Shown: positions 1-7,580 of the stretch, in pieces
Position numbering within the stretch: the stretch's first letter is position 1
How the letters are laid out: each line of letters starts with the position of its first letter
Assembly: GCA_005223375.1 (NCBI GenBank)
Contig: RXOD01006197.1
Location: 1 to 10,991 of the forward strand
DNA length: 10,991 bases
Source of the DNA: Amoebophrya sp. AT5.2
Taxonomy: Eukaryota; Sar; Dinophyceae; Syndiniales; Amoebophryaceae
Reading direction: 5' to 3'
Made by a program: the position numbers and the translations under genes
The notes under the pieces: model-generated
Seen by the model: the letters and a program-made list of their open reading frames with translations, nothing else
Databases searched by the model: none
Told to the model about the DNA's origin: nothing

Positions 1-15
1 TTACGGTCGTCATTT

Positions 16-36
16 GATATAAAAAAATATATAAAA
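16..36 (+). promoter_or_regulatory. AT-rich tract just upstream of gene A ATG
   Basis: A run of almost pure A/T containing TATA-like pentamers lies within 26 nt of the first ATG of gene A. It could be part of a core promoter or of an AT-rich 5' leader. It is too close to the ATG for a conventional TATA box unless the leader is extremely short, and the window starts only 15 nt upstream, so little more can be said. Confidence 0.2.
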
Positions 37-41
37 CGCCG

Positions 42-985
42 ATGGAACACGAACAACATAACCATGCTTTTGATGTCACGCTCACAATCAAATCGTCGCC
101 CGATGCGCCGGCGGCGGATGTTGGCGATGGGGCACAACGCCAACATCCACCTGCGGCGGATGTGGCCACGACCACGAGCACAAAGCTGCAGGAGAAAGCG
201 ATCCTCCCGGCGCCTGCCATATTTTCTCGCAAGCTGAGAAGTGCAAACGACTTGTTCGCGGCGGTGACACTAAGCAGCACACCCTCGGAGACGTTTCGGC
301 TTTCCTCTGGAAGATCCTCGGAGCTTCAGCACGCAGGAGCATCGGCTGAGATTATTGGGAGTGCCGCACGGCAGTTCGCCCTGCAGAATCGCGCCAGTAT
401 CGCGGTGGCGGCCACGAAAGAGGACCAGGCGCGGATTCTCGGGGGTCGTGGAAGCGTCGTCAAGTTGAAATCAGGAGCCACGAGCAGCCGAACAAGGGAA
501 CGGGACCAGAATAACGTTTTGCGGAAAGCCAACGACCTTGACGGCCTCGCCCTCGGCCTCAACGTGTACGTGGTGGAAAAGACCCAACCGCTGGCCCCGC
601 ACCTGAAGCGGCGGCGAACGAAACAGGACCACGACAAGAACTACCAGAAAGTAGACGGATCCGGTGCAGCCGAAGCGACGGGCGCTGTTCCGGACGTCGT
701 GTCAGCAAGAACAGGCGCTGGTGTCTTCGGCGAACGATACGTGGTTGCGGAGGAGTTCACGACATCGACTTCGTCCGCAAACTCTTCCACAAGAAAGTCC
801 TCTTTCAGGACGCGGGCGACGTCGCGGCTTCTCGAGGCATGGAAAGACTACGCAATAGAGCCGGTGAGGAAGCACGGTCGCGGCCACCCCCAGATGCTGA
901 TGCGGAGTCTGCTGGCATTCGGCCACGGCATGTGCTCCGTGGGCCTATTCCTCCACGAAGTCGACCAGCCGCACTTCTTGCCCAG
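42..985 (+). CDS. Gene A exon 1: polar N-terminus of a predicted membrane protein (unrecognised family)
   Basis: Open from ATG 42 (MEHEQHNHAF...), with GC-rich third positions through most of its length. The first ~250 residues are polar, charged and Ala/Ser/Thr-rich, likely disordered or cytosolic, with a basic cluster KRRRTK near residue 190. The C-terminal end (LLAFGHGMCSVGLFLHEV) is the first moderately hydrophobic stretch. The frame would stop at TGA 990-992; I place a donor at 986 (CAG|GTACTGATAC), leaving phase 2, which joins exactly to the next exon at 1161. Between 758 and 844 another frame looks more protein-like (HDIDFVRKLFHKKVLF...) and has G-rich first codon positions, suggesting a missing base near 758 and an extra one in the A run 843-845. 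I do not recognise the family. The ATG is the first in frame, but a real start further left or right cannot be excluded. Confidence 0.65.
116..148 (+). repeat. Perfect 11-bp inverted repeat (hairpin)
   Basis: ggatgttggcg (116-126) and cgccaacatcc (138-148) are exact reverse complements around an 11-nt loop. The hairpin lies inside the first 36 codons of gene A. It coincides with a short coding repeat: PAADVGDG and PPAADVATT both use the core cggcggatgt. Confidence 0.7.
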
Positions 986-1160
986 GTACTGATACATTTC
1001 TCTTTCTGTTTGCTGACTTAGAAGATGAGGCTCAGGGGGCTAACTACATGTTGTAACTGTAAGTATCATCTGCTTCATCCTTGAATGATGATCAAGGCTT
1101 GATCTTGATCTTCATGTCCCGTTTTACGGAGGAAGTAAACCCGAAATGAAATTGGATTAG
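986..1160 (+). other. Gene A intron 1 (175 nt, phase 2)
   Basis: It begins GTACTGATAC after CAG and ends GGATTAG. Joining 985 to 1161 completes an AGG codon and continues as FCLQFGNAW in the frame of exon 2. The alternative acceptor at 1173 (TCTCCAG) would need phase 0 and does not fit. Stop codons occur in all frames. The interior holds a small inverted repeat, gatcaag/cttgatc, near 1093-1107. Confidence 0.65.
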
Positions 1161-1401
1161 GTTCTGTCTCCAGTTTGGGAACGCGTGGAGCCTGTTTTAC
1201 GCGTGGCGGGCGAATGACGTAAATCAGTTTCTGGTACGGAGCGTGTTCAACTTGCTGCTCGCGGCCGTCAACTTCCACGCGTTCGCCTGCGGGCGCAGGT
1301 GGATACACGCGCCTGGGTTTTCTGACGACACCAAGCAAGAAAAGCTCCTCGACATGCAGTCGCGCGGCTATCCAGCAAGCCTGGACGACGACTCGGTGGT
1401 A
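1161..1401 (+). CDS. Gene A exon 2: membrane-spanning segment
   Basis: The frame gives FCLQFGNAWSLFYAW..., then a strongly hydrophobic stretch (VRSVFNLLLAAVNFHAFAC) that is long enough for one membrane helix, then a hydrophilic loop (GFSDDTKQEKLLDMQSRG). Third positions are GC-rich throughout. Three phase-0 GT donors are possible at the 3' end (1396, 1399, 1402). I prefer 1402, because GTACTATCAACTT matches the starts of other introns in the window. The exon has no ATG-led explanation of its own and is open through its acceptor, so it is best read as an internal exon. Confidence 0.6.
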
Positions 1402-1580
1402 GTACTATCAACTTCTATGGAACTTCAACATCTTCATCTAGTCTATTTTCTTATTAGCAATTTTGATCGTCGACATCGTTCGGTTCGATATCCCTCTTCG
1501 GTAGATTGCTTGATCGAATTCGAAATCGATCGGCTTAGAAGAGACGACAATCGAATCATAGGCTCCTCCCGCTCTACCAG
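1402..1580 (+). other. Gene A intron 2 (about 179 nt, phase 0)
   Basis: It runs from GTACTATCAACTTC to CTCTACCAG. The interior is AT-richer than the exons and full of GATCG-type words (for example cgatcgg, ttgatcg). The exact donor could be 3 or 6 nt earlier without changing the frame. Confidence 0.6.
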
Positions 1581-2074
1581 GTGTGCTTCACTCCGGCGTT
1601 GATTGAGTCGGCGAGCGTGTCTTTCCTGCTCTTTTTTCGCGTGTTGCACTTTCTGCAGGCGACCGTCGGTTTACTTCTCGCGGTGAACCTCTTCCTGCAC
1701 TGGCGGAGTCCTGGCTACGGGGTGCGGCTCACCGCGCTAAAGGGAACCTCGGAAGAGGACGCAGGCGAGAGCGACGAGAGTGAAAGTGGTAGCAAAAGGA
1801 GAAGCAAACAAGCCGACGATAAAGATGAAGTTGAAGACGAAGAGCCAACTACTCTCGTGCTCACCCGCGGGACGGTTTGGCTCCGGGGGCGCGCGCTTTT
1901 GGTGGGCGTGGCGGTTGTGTTGGACGTGTGCAAGTTGGTGGGCAAGGTGACGGTCATACCGGGAGACAGCTACTTCCACCGCGACGCGAGCGAACCCATA
2001 ATCCACGCAATCCGGGGGGCCGTGCTGCGCCCGCTGCAGATCGCCAGCCTCATGACTCAATTCTACTACCCGAC
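1581..2074 (+). CDS. Gene A exon 3: two to three membrane helices around a charged linker
   Basis: Starting at GTG TGC TTC after the acceptor, the protein reads VCFTPALIESASVSFLLFF.... A long hydrophobic block (VSFLLFFRVLHFLQ, then TVGLLLAVNLFLHW) fits one or two membrane helices. A hydrophilic Ser/Glu/Asp/Lys linker follows (about 1740-1850, including GSKRRSK and DEVEDEE), then another hydrophobic helix (ALLVGVAVVLDVCKLVGK) and IRGAVLRPLQIASLMTQFYYP. The frame hits TAA at 2076-2078. This is either the true stop, giving about 560 residues, or read-through into an intron starting GTAATG at 2075 (phase 2). The helix-linker-helix layout and the LRPLQI segment resemble voltage-sensor regions of ion channels only superficially; I would not assign a channel function. 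Confidence 0.65.
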
Positions 2075-2747
2075 GTAATGGTAATGACAGTTGTATCAGT
2101 AAATTCTACTAATTCAAATTCATTTAAGCTAAGCGCTAGATAAAAGCTTTGTTCTGGAGAGCAGCCGGTCCCTTGGCCTCGCGCTCCTCCTGTAGGTGTA
2201 GTTGTAGCAATACCTATACCACCTAATTCATTTTTATTTCCGGTGCTGGCGGCTCTGGCCGCCTCGAGCGATGAAGTTGAAGATGAAGAAGACGACGTCG
2301 ACGACCCATTAGCCTTACACGCGCAGCACACTCTTTAAAACAAATCACCGGGATTTTATTTGGAAGGCCCAACTTCTAATAAAGTGAGGGAGTGACTACA
2401 TAGACATTTGAGAGAAGAAGTAAAGTGGATCCGAGAATGTGGAAAAGACCAATATCAGCGCGGCCAAAAAATAAAAAAAAATGAAACGCTCCTCCAAGCC
2501 GCAATGGATCAGCATCTTTTATTGTGGTAAGCTGATCCAGCGCAAACGCTTGGAGAATGGATCCGATAATTTCGTGGAACTGCGAAACTACAGGCGCAAC
2601 AACGGTTCTTCTTGCGATGTTGTCGGCGCTTCCTTCATTGTTGTTTCATCAATCAGAAGCGACATCAACGACTAGCTGCGCGAGCGCTGTTTATTTTTTT
2701 TGTGAATGAGAGAAAGAAACAGCAGAGTCTTCCAATCAGTGAGACAG
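2075..2747 (+). other. 673-nt stretch: candidate intron, or 3' UTR plus spacer
   Basis: If gene A continues, this is an intron from GTAATG to GTGAGACAG|T with phase 2 on both sides. If gene A stops at 2078, it is 3' UTR and intergenic DNA, and the AATAAA at 2378-2383 could serve polyadenylation. It contains an open frame without ATG (2144-2338) that encodes DEVEDEEDDVDDP, echoing exon 3, and an isolated 64-codon ATG frame (2481-2675) with poor coding character. It also contains a 9-bp inverted repeat (tggatcagc 2505-2513, gctgatcca 2531-2539) and homopolymer A and T runs. I see no RNA gene. Confidence 0.4.
2378..2383 (+). terminator. AATAAA, possible polyadenylation signal of gene A
   Basis: A canonical AATAAA hexamer lies 300 nt after the TAA at 2076-2078. 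It would only be meaningful if gene A ends there rather than continuing to 2748. One hexamer in AT-rich DNA is weak evidence. Confidence 0.2.
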
Positions 2748-2831
2748 TGAGTCCGTCGAACAGATGCGAATTTTAAATCTCGTCGTGGCAGACTTGGCCT
2801 GGCACTGGTTCTGGAGCTTCTTTTCTACCAA
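2748..2831 (+). CDS. Candidate gene A exon 4: hydrophobic, Trp-rich
   Basis: After the acceptor GACAG, phase 2 joins exon 3 as ...FYYPT-ESVEQMRILNLVVADLAW, followed by HWFWSFFST. About two thirds of third positions are G/C, in contrast to the AT-rich DNA upstream, and the sequence would make another membrane helix. The frame meets TAG at 2836-2838. It may end there (FFSTKF), or donate at GTTTTA (2832, phase 2) to the next segment. Its assignment to gene A rests only on phase and on the hydrophobic character. Confidence 0.4.
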
Positions 2832-2907
2832 GTTTTAGAGTTGTAGGCTACCTATCGATGATGTATTCGGGACAGGCACGCGGCGAGGACGACGCGATGA
2901 CGTCTAG

Positions 2908-3031
2908 TGAGAAGTTTTCGGCCACGACTTTGGTTTTCTCGTTTTTGACGTGGTCGTTTGTTGAGGAGCACGACGGCTCTCGCTCTCAAATGGATTCGGA
3001 CCATATCAATATGGGTGGCTGGTGGAGGTGA
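2908..3031 (+). CDS. Candidate last exon of gene A: hydrophobic segment, TGA at 3029
   Basis: If an intron runs from 2832 (GTTTTA) to 2907 (GTCTAG), phase 2 gives N-EKFSATTLVFSFLTWSFVEEHDG and ends ...NMGGWWR at TGA 3029-3031. The stretch TTLVFSFLTWSF is hydrophobic and third positions are GC-rich. An alternative is an unrelated small frame from ATG 2858 in the leader region of gene B. With this exon gene A would encode about 628 residues and end 58 nt before the gene B ATG. Confidence 0.3.
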
Positions 3032-3089
3032 CCCAAGGAAGAAAATCCGTTTTCCGGAAACCCAGTAAATAGACGGCAAGGGCAAGAAG

Positions 3090-3110
3090 ATGAAGGGCGG
3101 AGGCAAGAAG
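3090..3110 (+). CDS. Gene B exon 1: seven-codon start exon
   Basis: ATG AAG GGC GGA GGC AAG AAG (MKGGGKK) followed by GTGCTGATGT. Splicing at 3110/3243 in phase 0 gives MKGGGKK-GGGHHPQGGAYHPH, a smooth Gly/His-rich N-terminus. A second phase-0 donor exists at 3132 (TTTCAG|GTTC), which would add VLMSYFQ. The start is inferred: exon 2 has no in-frame ATG before 3387, although its coding character extends left to 3243. Confidence 0.45.
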
Positions 3111-3242
3111 GTGCTGATGTCATATTTTCAGGTTCTTTACGTTTAAGAGTAAGTTGTACTTCGTCTACTTCTAGGTCTACTTTTGCATTAATTTTTTTGT
3201 TCGCGGATTTCATCATCATACGTAACTGGTCACTATCCGCAG
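3111..3242 (+). other. Gene B intron 1 (132 nt, phase 0)
   Basis: It runs from GTGCTGATG to ATCCGCAG with a pyrimidine-rich segment (atttttttgttcg) and a TAACT branch-like word 18-20 nt before the acceptor. The in-frame TAA at 3189-3191 shows that exon 2 cannot simply extend left. Confidence 0.45.
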
Positions 3243-4697
3243 GGCGGCGGTCACCATCCGCAGGGCGGTGCTTACCATCCGCACCCCGACCGCAACTGGC
3301 TGAAGGATTTCCTGAAGGGCGCGAAGTCGTCCGCGGGTCCGACTTCGGACCAACGCGCGAAGAACCGCGCTTTGTATTTCGAGTTCATGCGCAACGAGTT
3401 CTTCACGCGTCGGCTGGGTAACGCGCGGGGGGACATTTTGAAGGAGGTGCGGGAGTACGCGAAAGAGGGCGTTTTGGCCAAGTCGCTGAAGTGGGACTTC
3501 TCCCCCGCGAGCGCCTTCCAGACCCTGGAGCAGCGCGGGGACAAGGCGCTGGCGCACATCCTGTCGGAGCGCCTTCAAAAGATCGGCGCAGGCATGGACA
3601 CGACGCTTCGGCATACGGCCATGCGACAAAAGAGGAACGAGGGCGCCTTCGACAGCAACGTGGCGCTGGCACTGGCCGCGGTCTGCATGGGTTTCGACGA
3701 GCTGCTGAAGGAAGGTGTCATCGGAGTGGTGGAGGTCGGCGAAGCCAAAGGACGCGGAAAGAGGGACAAAGTCAAGCAAGACTTGGTGAAGGCGTGCGCG
3801 ATCGGAAAGGCGTTCTGGGACCGCGTGCAGAAGTTCTTCAAGCACGAGGGAGGAGAGGGGGCTGGACATCAAGAAGGTCACCCGGTGGATCAAGAACAAC
3901 TACACTTCGGTCGGGGCGTATCCGAGGTCGACAAGCTGCACACGCTGACCTTGAAGGCGGAGCGGTACGGCGACACAACTACGTCTAGTGGCAACACTAA
4001 AGGTGGCCGCCCACCAGCGGCCCCGCAGAACGCTCTTCCGCCCGGTGCGTTCACCGGGGACTACGTGCTGGTCCGCCACACCGAGATGCTGAAGACCAGT
4101 AAGAGCGAGCACGATGCCAAGGAGGGTCTGTTTGTCACGTTGAAGAAGGACTACTATTTCTGGACGAAGAAGACGCTGCAAAACTTCTCCACGGGCTCGA
4201 TGCAGAAAACGGACAAGGCCAAGCACCTGTTCGTGGAGCCGGGGTCGCGGGGAAGAATCACGAAGGTGGACGTCGCGGGGCCGGGAAAGGGCGTGGACTA
4301 TCACGTGACGTTTCACGAACTACCGCCGGTCCGCCTGACGTACCGGCAGCTGGTGGAGAAGGCACGAGACGAGTACACGACGAGGGAGAAGCTTTTGCAT
4401 CGCAAAAACCTGCCGCTACACCAAGAAATGGTGGAAATCCAGGGGATGGACGCGCGCGAACTGAAGAAACGGAAACCAGAGCAGTTTTTGAAAATTCTCG
4501 CAAAAATGGAGGAAATCATACAAACCTCGGACTTCGAGCTACTGTCGCGGGAGGAATTGAGGAAATTGGAGATAAAAGGCGACAAGAGCAGCAGCTCAGA
4601 CGACGACCTGCCGCCTGGAGTAGCCTGGGACAGGTTCTACGTGGAGCAGCCGAAATGCAGGCTTCCATTCACAAGAAGCGAGACAGCCGACCGAATG
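3243..4697 (+). CDS. Gene B exon 2: helical N-terminal region with a possible SH3-like patch
   Basis: About 485 codons (protein residues ~8-492). It starts GGGHHPQGGAYHPHPDRNW, then enters helix-rich, charged sequence (NWLKDFLKGAKSS, EFMRNEFFTRRLGNARGDI). Around residues 335-375 the text GSRGRITKVDVA ... YHVTFHELPPVRLTYRQLV has the alternating hydrophobic pattern and GxxGxI turn of an SH3-like or KOW-type barrel; this is a weak structural guess. Residues ~380-460 are strongly charged (ELKKRKPEQFLKILAKMEE). Between 3862 and 3924 the good coding frame is a different one (LDIKKVTRWIKNNYTSVG...), entered through an extra G in the run 3857-3861 and left through a missing G at 3924. The frame's own stop (TAA 4716) lies just beyond a donor at 4698 (ATG|GTATCT). 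Family not recognised. Confidence 0.7.
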
Positions 4698-5074
4698 GTA
4701 TCTATTGTCAAAGACTAAGACTTCTCTGTTGTGTCGTCTTGGTACCGTGTGAGCAGCAGTTGGTCGTTGTTGCAACTGCTCTCTCCCTCTCGGTAGCGTC
4801 GCTAGTCGACGCCGACGCAATCCCATTCGCAAAGAAATCAACATACCAGACCGTCGGGGTCGGACTTCAAAGCTTTATATTTATTTTTTTATCTTTTCCA
4901 CACACGACCTCCAGCTCGTCCACCAGAAGAAGCTTTAGGTCATGATGTCGACATATTGTTTTCTTTCAGCATCGCCATCAAGATTAGAAGATCATGATCA
5001 TATGTACACCTTTTTTTAATACTTATTTTCTCACGGAGACTCTGACTCGCAATATAACTTGCGAACTCGAACAG
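4698..5074 (+). other. Gene B intron 2 (377 nt, phase 0)
   Basis: It runs from GTATCTATTG to CTCGAACAG, AT-richer than both flanks, with T runs and branch-like ataactt near the acceptor. It contains an inverted repeat agcagttg (4755-4762) / caactgct (4773-4780) and a palindrome gatcatgatc near 4989-4998. A second phase-0 acceptor exists at 5104 (GAGCAG). The alternative is that a separate gene starts at ATG 4994, but the 27 codons from there to 5074 have poor GC at third positions. Confidence 0.5.
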
Positions 5075-7369
5075 CGCGACAACTACCAAATTTCTGCCGA
5101 GCAGACGCTGTGGGTGGATGGCAGGGAGAAGATTCTGAAGGAGGAGGTGAAGACGCTCGCCGACATGGTGGAAGCCATGATTTCGGAGCTCGACGAGCAG
5201 GCGTCGCACTTCGACAAGCTGGGGAAGTCTGCGATGGGCCAGGGCGCGCAGGGCAACGACTTCACGAACTTGACCCGGGAGCAGATCCGCGAGATGGACT
5301 TGCTGTGCCTGAGTTGGTACCTGAAAAACAACGTTGCCGAATTTGCGCACTGCGCCGCGGAAATCGGGGGAAAGCTGTGGCGGAACTACGAGGGCAAGAA
5401 GAAACACGAAGAGGGGGAAAGCGGGGCGCACGTGACGACGCTTGTGGGGGGCATCATCGAACAGGGGAAAAGAGTTTTGCTGAAGGCGGCACCGGACGGC
5501 GCCAACGCAAAAAAAGAGGCGACGAAACAAACCTTCCTGGCGTACTGGAGAAAAAGAGTGTGGCACGTCGAGGAAAGAAGGGTCGCTGCCGGAAATTTCG
5601 CTGTAAGTAGGAACGAAGCAGCTAACCGAGATGATCCACAGCACAAGGACGGGCTGAAGCGAGCGGCGTCGAAAGACGGATCGGAGGGGGAGGCGAGAGA
5701 CGAGGTCGAGCAGCAGGACCACGACTACAGGAAGCTGATACTCCCACCGCAGAAGCCGGTGGGTACTTCCGATGCGCTGCGCGCGAGGGAGAAAGCAGTG
5801 CAGCGGGACGACCGTTTGAAGAACGGGAAGAAGTTCATCGACTCAAGTGATGAGTTCCGAGTGGAACTGAAGGCGCACCTGAAGAAGCAGAGCCGCCGCC
5901 AGTGGCTTGCGATTGCCGCCGCCGCCCAGAAGGACGCGCTCGCGCAAAGCGGGCGCCTGCAGCGGTTGCGCGACCAGATTGTGGACTTCGTGATTCTCTC
6001 CCTGCTCCCGCTCCACGAAACCTGCCAGGAGCAGGGCCACGTGGGCCTCTTCTTCAAGTCGCGCTACAGGAGTTTGATCAACGGCGCCGACCATCCGAGC
6101 AGCGGCGCTGCAGGAGCTGCGAAGGGGTTTCACTTTTTTGAGCACGATGAACTGCTGCCGCCACTGCGGAAGCACCTTGCGCTGTCTATCGAGGACGCGG
6201 TGCGGAAAAAAGGTGGGTCGCTGCAGGACCAGCTGGCCGCCGCGCGCGAACTGAAGCGGCGCAGGGTGGACGAGCGGGAGAGGAAGAAAGCGACCGAGGC
6301 CGAAGTGCTCGCGCCGCTCACCGAAGACGACAAACTCCTGCTGATGAGGTACCGGAAACTGCAGGAGCTTGACGAGCGGAAACTGAGGGACGAGTCCAAG
6401 GTCGCCGACCTGGTCGAGCGCTACCGCGGCTGCGAAAAGAAACTGAAGGACGCAAAGTACTTGACGTTGCCGGAACCCACGGAGGGCCACGTGCAGGTGC
6501 GAGACAGGGAGTCCTTCAGGACGGTAGGGCAGTGGGGCGCGTTGCGGGAAGAGGAGCGAGCGGTGCTGCGACTGGAGCTGGAACTGCGGAACGCAGCTGG
6601 TGGGGAGACGAATCAAGCGCGGGTGCACTGGGATTCGCATTCTGTCGCTTTCGGAGAGGTCGAGGCGGCCGAAGTGGCGTGGGCCGGCTTGCTGCGGTTG
6701 AGCCGGGAGGGGACGTTGGCCGTTTCAGTACCGGAGACGTTTCAGTACGTCGCGTGCCAGCGCAGAATGTGGAAGCAGGCCCGGGCGGAGGAGAAACAAC
6801 GCATGCAGGAATCCACAGCTGCTCGGGCGTTTGCGCTCGAGGACAGCAACGCAGCGGGAGATTCGGGCGGCCTCGAGCTGGTGCCAGCAGCGAGCAGATC
6901 TCGCATCTCCACTAGTACTGGAGGAGGTCTCGCAGATCAGCTGATGGAACAGCAAGAACAGGAGCTGTATGTTCTGGAGACGGAGCCCTGCGATCCCGAT
7001 TTCCCGGACGCCGCGAAGAGCGCGCACCAACATCCGAACCGTTCTTGGACCGCGGCCTGGGTGAGGCCGGTTCCCACCGGGTCGCAGCTGCGTACGCCGC
7101 TGGCGGACGACGAAGCGAGGCTGGCCGAGTTGAAGCGCACCGCGAGCACTGGGTACAACCAGGAGGGCGGAGTGCTGGGCCTGAAGATGAGCAAGGAGGA
7201 GCGGAAAAGAACGGCCGAGGAGGCGAAAAAGCTGGAGGAGACGGTCCGGAACATCCTCCCGATCTCACGGCTGGCAAAAGCGGACAAGGAACGGGGAAAC
7301 AGCTGGTACTACGACGTGCAGGTAGAGCCAGACCGGGAAAAAGCAGAACTCTCCAGAACACCGCTCCTG
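5075..7369 (+). CDS. Gene B exon 3: long charged, coiled-coil-rich region
   Basis: 765 codons in one frame, including a 39-nt candidate intron at 5603-5641. The N-terminal part is helical (REKILKEEVKTLADMVEAM). The middle holds heptad-like charged helices (LQDQLAAARELKRRRVDERE; LLLMRYRKLQELDERKLRDE) and the C-terminal part another (SKEERKRTAEEAKKLEETVR). Between these lie low-complexity polar linkers and some aromatic-rich segments (PNRSWTAAWVRPVPTG). I see no signal peptide, membrane helix or catalytic motif. The frame ends at TGA 7403-7405, but coding quality drops at 7370, where GTACATCAAC makes a phase-0 donor. Such architecture suits a structural or scaffold protein; the family is not recognised. 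Two of the three opposite-strand frames longer than 220 codons (4940-5722, 5843-6640) overlap this exon and are shadows of its composition. Confidence 0.7.
5603..5641 (+). other. Candidate 39-nt in-frame mini-intron inside exon 3
   Basis: It has the donor GTAAGT, a branch-like GCTAAC 16-21 nt before the end, and the acceptor CCACAG. It is 39 nt long, phase 0 and lacks a stop, so retention adds 13 residues (VSRNEAANRDDPQ) without breaking the protein. G/C at third positions falls to 4 of 13 inside it. This length would be very short for a spliceosomal intron. Confidence 0.45.
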
Positions 7370-7580
7370 GTACATCAACTTTCTCGCTCTTTCGACAGAA
7401 GTTGAAGTTGTATAACCTAAACCTTATCCTTAGTTAAGCTCATTTTGTAAAGAATACCTAGACCTACGTGCATCCCCTCCACCTTGTTGCAGGCTATAAC
7501 GCCTACTGATTCAAGTAGAAGTAGATGACCAAAAAATTGAAGGGGCCATAATGAGTGATTGAAACTGAAATCGAAACCAG
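7370..7580 (+). other. Gene B intron 3 (211 nt, phase 0)
   Basis: It runs from GTACATCAACTTTC to CGAAACCAG, AT-rich with stops in all frames. Joining CTC CTG (7364-7369) to ATG CGC at 7581 keeps the frame. Because the next exon happens to begin with ATG, the alternative of two separate genes must be kept open. Confidence 0.5.

Noticed and set aside
986..1021. 36-nt mini-intron (GTACTG...CTTAG) followed by a short exon to 1058
   Set aside because: The phase-2 join at 1022 meets a TGA after two codons, so the 175-nt intron to 1160 is preferred.
1581..2074. Ion-channel (two-pore channel type) identity for gene A
   Set aside because: Only a loose resemblance (hydrophobic helices, LRPLQI); there is no arginine-repeat voltage sensor or pore signature.
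2481..2675. 64-codon ATG frame
   Set aside because: It sits in AT-rich DNA with poor codon bias, contains a small inverted repeat and has no recognisable protein character.
3216..3899. 227-codon open frame on the minus strand
   Set aside because: It is antisense to gene B exon 2 and translates to Arg/Leu/His-rich text typical of the reverse frame of GC-rich codons.
4994..5074. ATG 4994 as the start of a separate gene
   Set aside because: The codons from 4994 to 5074 are AT-rich at third positions, with T runs, and look like intron; the CAG at 5074 is a good phase-0 acceptor. Not fully excluded.
4940..5722. 260-codon open frame on the minus strand
   Set aside because: It overlaps the intron/exon 3 boundary antisense; the plus frame has the stronger third-position G/C pattern.
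5843..6640. 265-codon open frame on the minus strand
   Set aside because: A shadow of gene B exon 3, with the same reverse-frame composition and no independent start context.
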